The notes beneath the pieces are model-generated. The model searched no databases and was not told where the DNA came from. It worked only from the letters and a program-made list of their open reading frames with translations. A stretch of 7,712 nucleotides of DNA from Chrysiogenia bacterium. Lineage in GTDB: Bacteria; JAGRBM01. The stretch lies in contig JAGRBM010000475.1 of the NCBI GenBank assembly GCA_020434085.1, positions 1 to 7,712 of the forward strand, read 5' to 3'. Made by a program: the position numbers and the translations under genes. Below, in pieces: positions 6,419 through 7,712 of this stretch (position 1 is the stretch's first letter; every line of letters starts with the position of its first letter).

Positions 6419-7384
6419 ATGAGCCAATTCCCCGATCCCAAGTTCGCCGAACTCGGCGACATTCGCATGGCCTACTACGAAGAAGGCGCCGAGGGTGCCC
6501 TGCCCGTCATCTTCAGCCACGGATTTCCCGAGCTCGCCTATTCCTGGCGCCACCAGCTCCCGGCCGTTGCGGCCGCCGGCTTTCGCGCGATCGCGCCCGA
6601 CCAGCGCGGCTACGGTCTCACCGATGCCCCCGAAAAGACCGAGGACTACGACATCACCCACCTGACGGGCGACCTCGTCGCGCTGCTCGATCACCTGGGC
6701 GAGGAAAAGGCCGTTTTCGTCGGACACGACTGGGGCGGCATGGTGGTGTGGGCCATGGGGCAGCTTCACCCGGACCGCGTCGCGGGCGTCGTGGGCGTGA
6801 ACACGCCGTTTCTGCCACGCGCGCCGATGAAGCCCATCGACATGATGCGCGCGGCATTCGGTGAGAGCCATTACATCGTGCACTTCCAGCAACCAGGTGA
6901 TGCCGACCGGCGCCTTGCCGCCGACACGCGCCGCACGCTGAGCCAGCTCTACCGCAAGGGCGTGCCGCTCAAGCAGCTCATGGACGAGGCCAAGAAGACC
7001 GGCAAGCGCCCGAGCTTCAACCTCTGCGAGATCGTCGAGGGCGAGGACGCCCCCGGCGAGATGTGCGTCACCGCGGATGAACTCGATTTCTACGTGAAGA
7101 TGTTCGAGAAGAGCGGCTTTACCGGCGGCATCAACTGGTATCGCAACATGAACCGCAACTGGGAGATCATGGAAAACGTGCCGCAGAAGGTGGACGCGCC
7201 CTCGCTCATGGTAACCGCCAGGAACGACGTCGCCCTGCCACCCTCACTGGCCAAGGGAATGGAGCGCTACGTGCCGGACCTCGAAACCCACATGATCGAG
7301 GACTGCGGCCACTGGACCCAGAGCGAGCAGCCCGCGCGCCTCAACGAGATACTGAGCACCTGGCTCAAGAAGCGATTCGGGTAG
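6419..7384 (+). CDS. Epoxide hydrolase, alpha/beta-hydrolase fold (soluble epoxide hydrolase type)
   Basis: The 321-residue protein shows every key element of sEH-type epoxide hydrolases. The oxyanion motif HGFPE is at 34-38 and RGYG at 63-66. The nucleophile is Asp104 in VGHDWGG, the late acid is Asp270 (TARNDVALP), and the general base is His298 (DCGHWTQSEQP). The two cap-domain tyrosines that activate the epoxide oxygen are Tyr152 (SHYIVHFQQPG) and Tyr241 (NWYRNMNRNW), in contexts closely like Tyr383 and Tyr466 of the human enzyme. Asp as nucleophile and both tyrosines make true epoxide hydrolase activity much more likely than esterase or dehalogenase. It would turn an epoxide into a vicinal diol in the cytoplasm. 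It follows the dehydrogenase on the same strand by 146 bases, the gap being filled by the inverted repeat, so it may share that promoter. A degenerate copy of the repeat lies 40 bases after its stop. Confidence 0.95.
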   Translation: MSQFPDPKFAELGDIRMAYYEEGAEGALPVIFSHGFPELAYSWRHQLPAVAAAGFRAIAPDQRGYGLTDAPEKTEDYDITHLTGDLVALLDHLGEEKAVFVGHDWGGMVVWAMGQLHPDRVAGVVGVNTPFLPRAPMKPIDMMRAAFGESHYIVHFQQPGDADRRLAADTRRTLSQLYRKGVPLKQLMDEAKKTGKRPSFNLCEIVEGEDAPGEMCVTADELDFYVKMFEKSGFTGGINWYRNMNRNWEIMENVPQKVDAPSLMVTARNDVALPPSLAKGMERYVPDLETHMIEDCGHWTQSEQPARLNEILSTWLKKRFG

Positions 7385-7561
7385 GCGGAAATCATCTCAC
7401 GAATCGCATTGCCCGGATGCTGTTGTCCTGAGCACAGCGAAGGATCGATCAGCAGAACCCACGTGGGCAATGGAGTTCGCAACCTATATATGTCGCACTC
7501 CGCTTCCGCCTTCTGGGCAGCCCCTTTGCCTCAGCGGGGCCGCGCGCCTAAGTAGCAACCC
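7385..7561. other. 177-base intergenic region between the hydrolase and the last gene
   Basis: Besides the repeat copy, it contains a perfect 10-base palindrome CCCACGTGGG (7458-7467). There is an AT-rich TATATATG stretch (7485-7492) that could serve as a -10, though no -35 is recognisable at proper spacing. A small hairpin GCCCC (7520-7524) / GGGGC (7536-7540) with an 11-base loop lies just before the next gene. Any of these may belong to that gene's promoter or leader, but none is strong. Confidence 0.4.
7425..7446. repeat. Degenerate copy of the REP-like element
   Basis: GTCCTGAGCACAGCGAAGGA matches the right arm of the 6300-6380 repeat at 16 of 20 bases, with all differences in the central four. 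TCCT (7426-7429) can pair with AGGA (7441-7444), and TGCTG (7418-7422) with CAGCA (7450-7454), so a hairpin is retained. It lies shortly after the hydrolase stop and might protect the mRNA end, but there is no T-run. Confidence 0.75.
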
Positions 7562-7712
7562 ATGATCAGCTTCTCGGTTTACAAACTCATCCATCTCATC
7601 GGCCTGTTCTCACTCTTCTTCGCCGCCGGGGTTCTCTACCGGCAGTTTCGCGAGGAGGGCGGCCCCGGCAGTCTCAAGAGCGCCGGCTACTTCGGCGGCG
7701 CGGGAATGTTCC
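7562..7712 (+). CDS. Small membrane protein of unknown function, 5' part only (runs off the right edge)
   Basis: Fifty codons are visible from ATG 7562, with an in-frame TAG nine bases upstream (7553-7555), so this is the first possible start. Residues about 5-26 (SVYKLIHLIGLFSLFFAAGVLY) form a strong hydrophobic helix, followed by a charged stretch RQFREE and a small-residue region GYFGGAGMF that may lead into a second membrane segment. The YKLIHLIG start, with a histidine in the membrane helix, is seen in small uncharacterised integral membrane proteins. I do not recognise a specific family. The ribosome site is poor. Codon use and GC resemble the neighbours. It is probably unrelated to the upstream enzymes. 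Confidence 0.65.
   Translation, partial: MISFSVYKLIHLIGLFSLFFAAGVLYRQFREEGGPGSLKSAGYFGGAGMF

Noticed and set aside
5229-6892. Long - strand open frames (389 and 428 codons) opposite the dehydrogenase and hydrolase genes
   Set aside because: They cross the REP-like element and contain its known artefact peptides (SFDKLRTN, RPELVEG, FVLSLSKD). The + strand genes have complete catalytic motifs.
6419-7384. Haloalkane dehalogenase
   Set aside because: It shares the Asp nucleophile, but the paired cap tyrosines Tyr152 and Tyr241 in sEH-like contexts and the HGFPE motif identify an epoxide hydrolase.
1-7712. CRISPR arrays, tRNA or rRNA genes, insertion sequences, phage or defence genes
   Set aside because: Nothing supports any of these. 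The only repeats are the REP-like units and the short tandem repeat in tetR, and no transposase, nuclease or structural RNA signature was seen.

Overview
The window is GC-rich bacterial DNA of ordinary chromosomal character. It carries six complete protein genes and one truncated gene. The gene families (luciferase-like flavin monooxygenase, FAD monooxygenase, sEH-type epoxide hydrolase, medium-chain dehydrogenase, TetR regulator, PEP-synthase-like phosphotransferase) are typical of GC-rich degraders of hydrophobic compounds, such as Actinobacteria and uncultured deltaproteobacterial or Myxococcota/Binatota-type lineages. A dispersed palindrome of the CCTTCGACAAGCTCAGGA type, common in GC-rich environmental genomes, is also present. 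The lineage is a guess; no rRNA or other marker gene is present.

Layout. A PEP-utilising-enzyme subunit with a phosphohistidine domain lies on the + strand (18-1712). Its ATG overlaps the stop of a possible upstream frame as ATGA, so a + strand operon probably enters from the left. Its stop codon overlaps by 4 bases the stop codon of a convergent FAD-dependent monooxygenase (1709-3199, - strand). That gene is the last of a tight - strand operon: tetR (5142-4429), then a luciferase-like flavin monooxygenase (4399-3239), then the FAD monooxygenase, with gaps of 29 and 39 bases. A zinc medium-chain dehydrogenase (5253-6272, +) diverges from tetR, followed by an epoxide hydrolase (6419-7384, +). 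The intergenic region between these two genes holds a perfect 26-bp inverted repeat, and a degenerate copy of the same repeat lies downstream of the hydrolase. A small membrane protein gene starts at 7562 and runs off the right end.

How the genes may work together. The tetR/dehydrogenase intergenic region has overlapping divergent promoters, each with 17-base spacing. One 14-base palindrome, TAGACTTGAGTCTA, covers the -10 of the tetR promoter and the -35 of the dehydrogenase promoter. The obvious reading is that TetR represses both arms and itself, and that a small-molecule ligand releases it. The enzymes suggest a route from alkene or terpene to epoxide (luciferase-like monooxygenase, limonene-monooxygenase-like), then vicinal diol (epoxide hydrolase), then hydroxyketone (MDR dehydrogenase of the butanediol/sorbitol type). 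The second FAD monooxygenase could act later. This parallels the LimB-LimA-LimC logic of limonene degradation, but with an unrelated type of epoxide hydrolase. The substrate cannot be read from the sequence. No CRISPR array, tRNA, rRNA, insertion sequence or convincing intrinsic terminator was seen.
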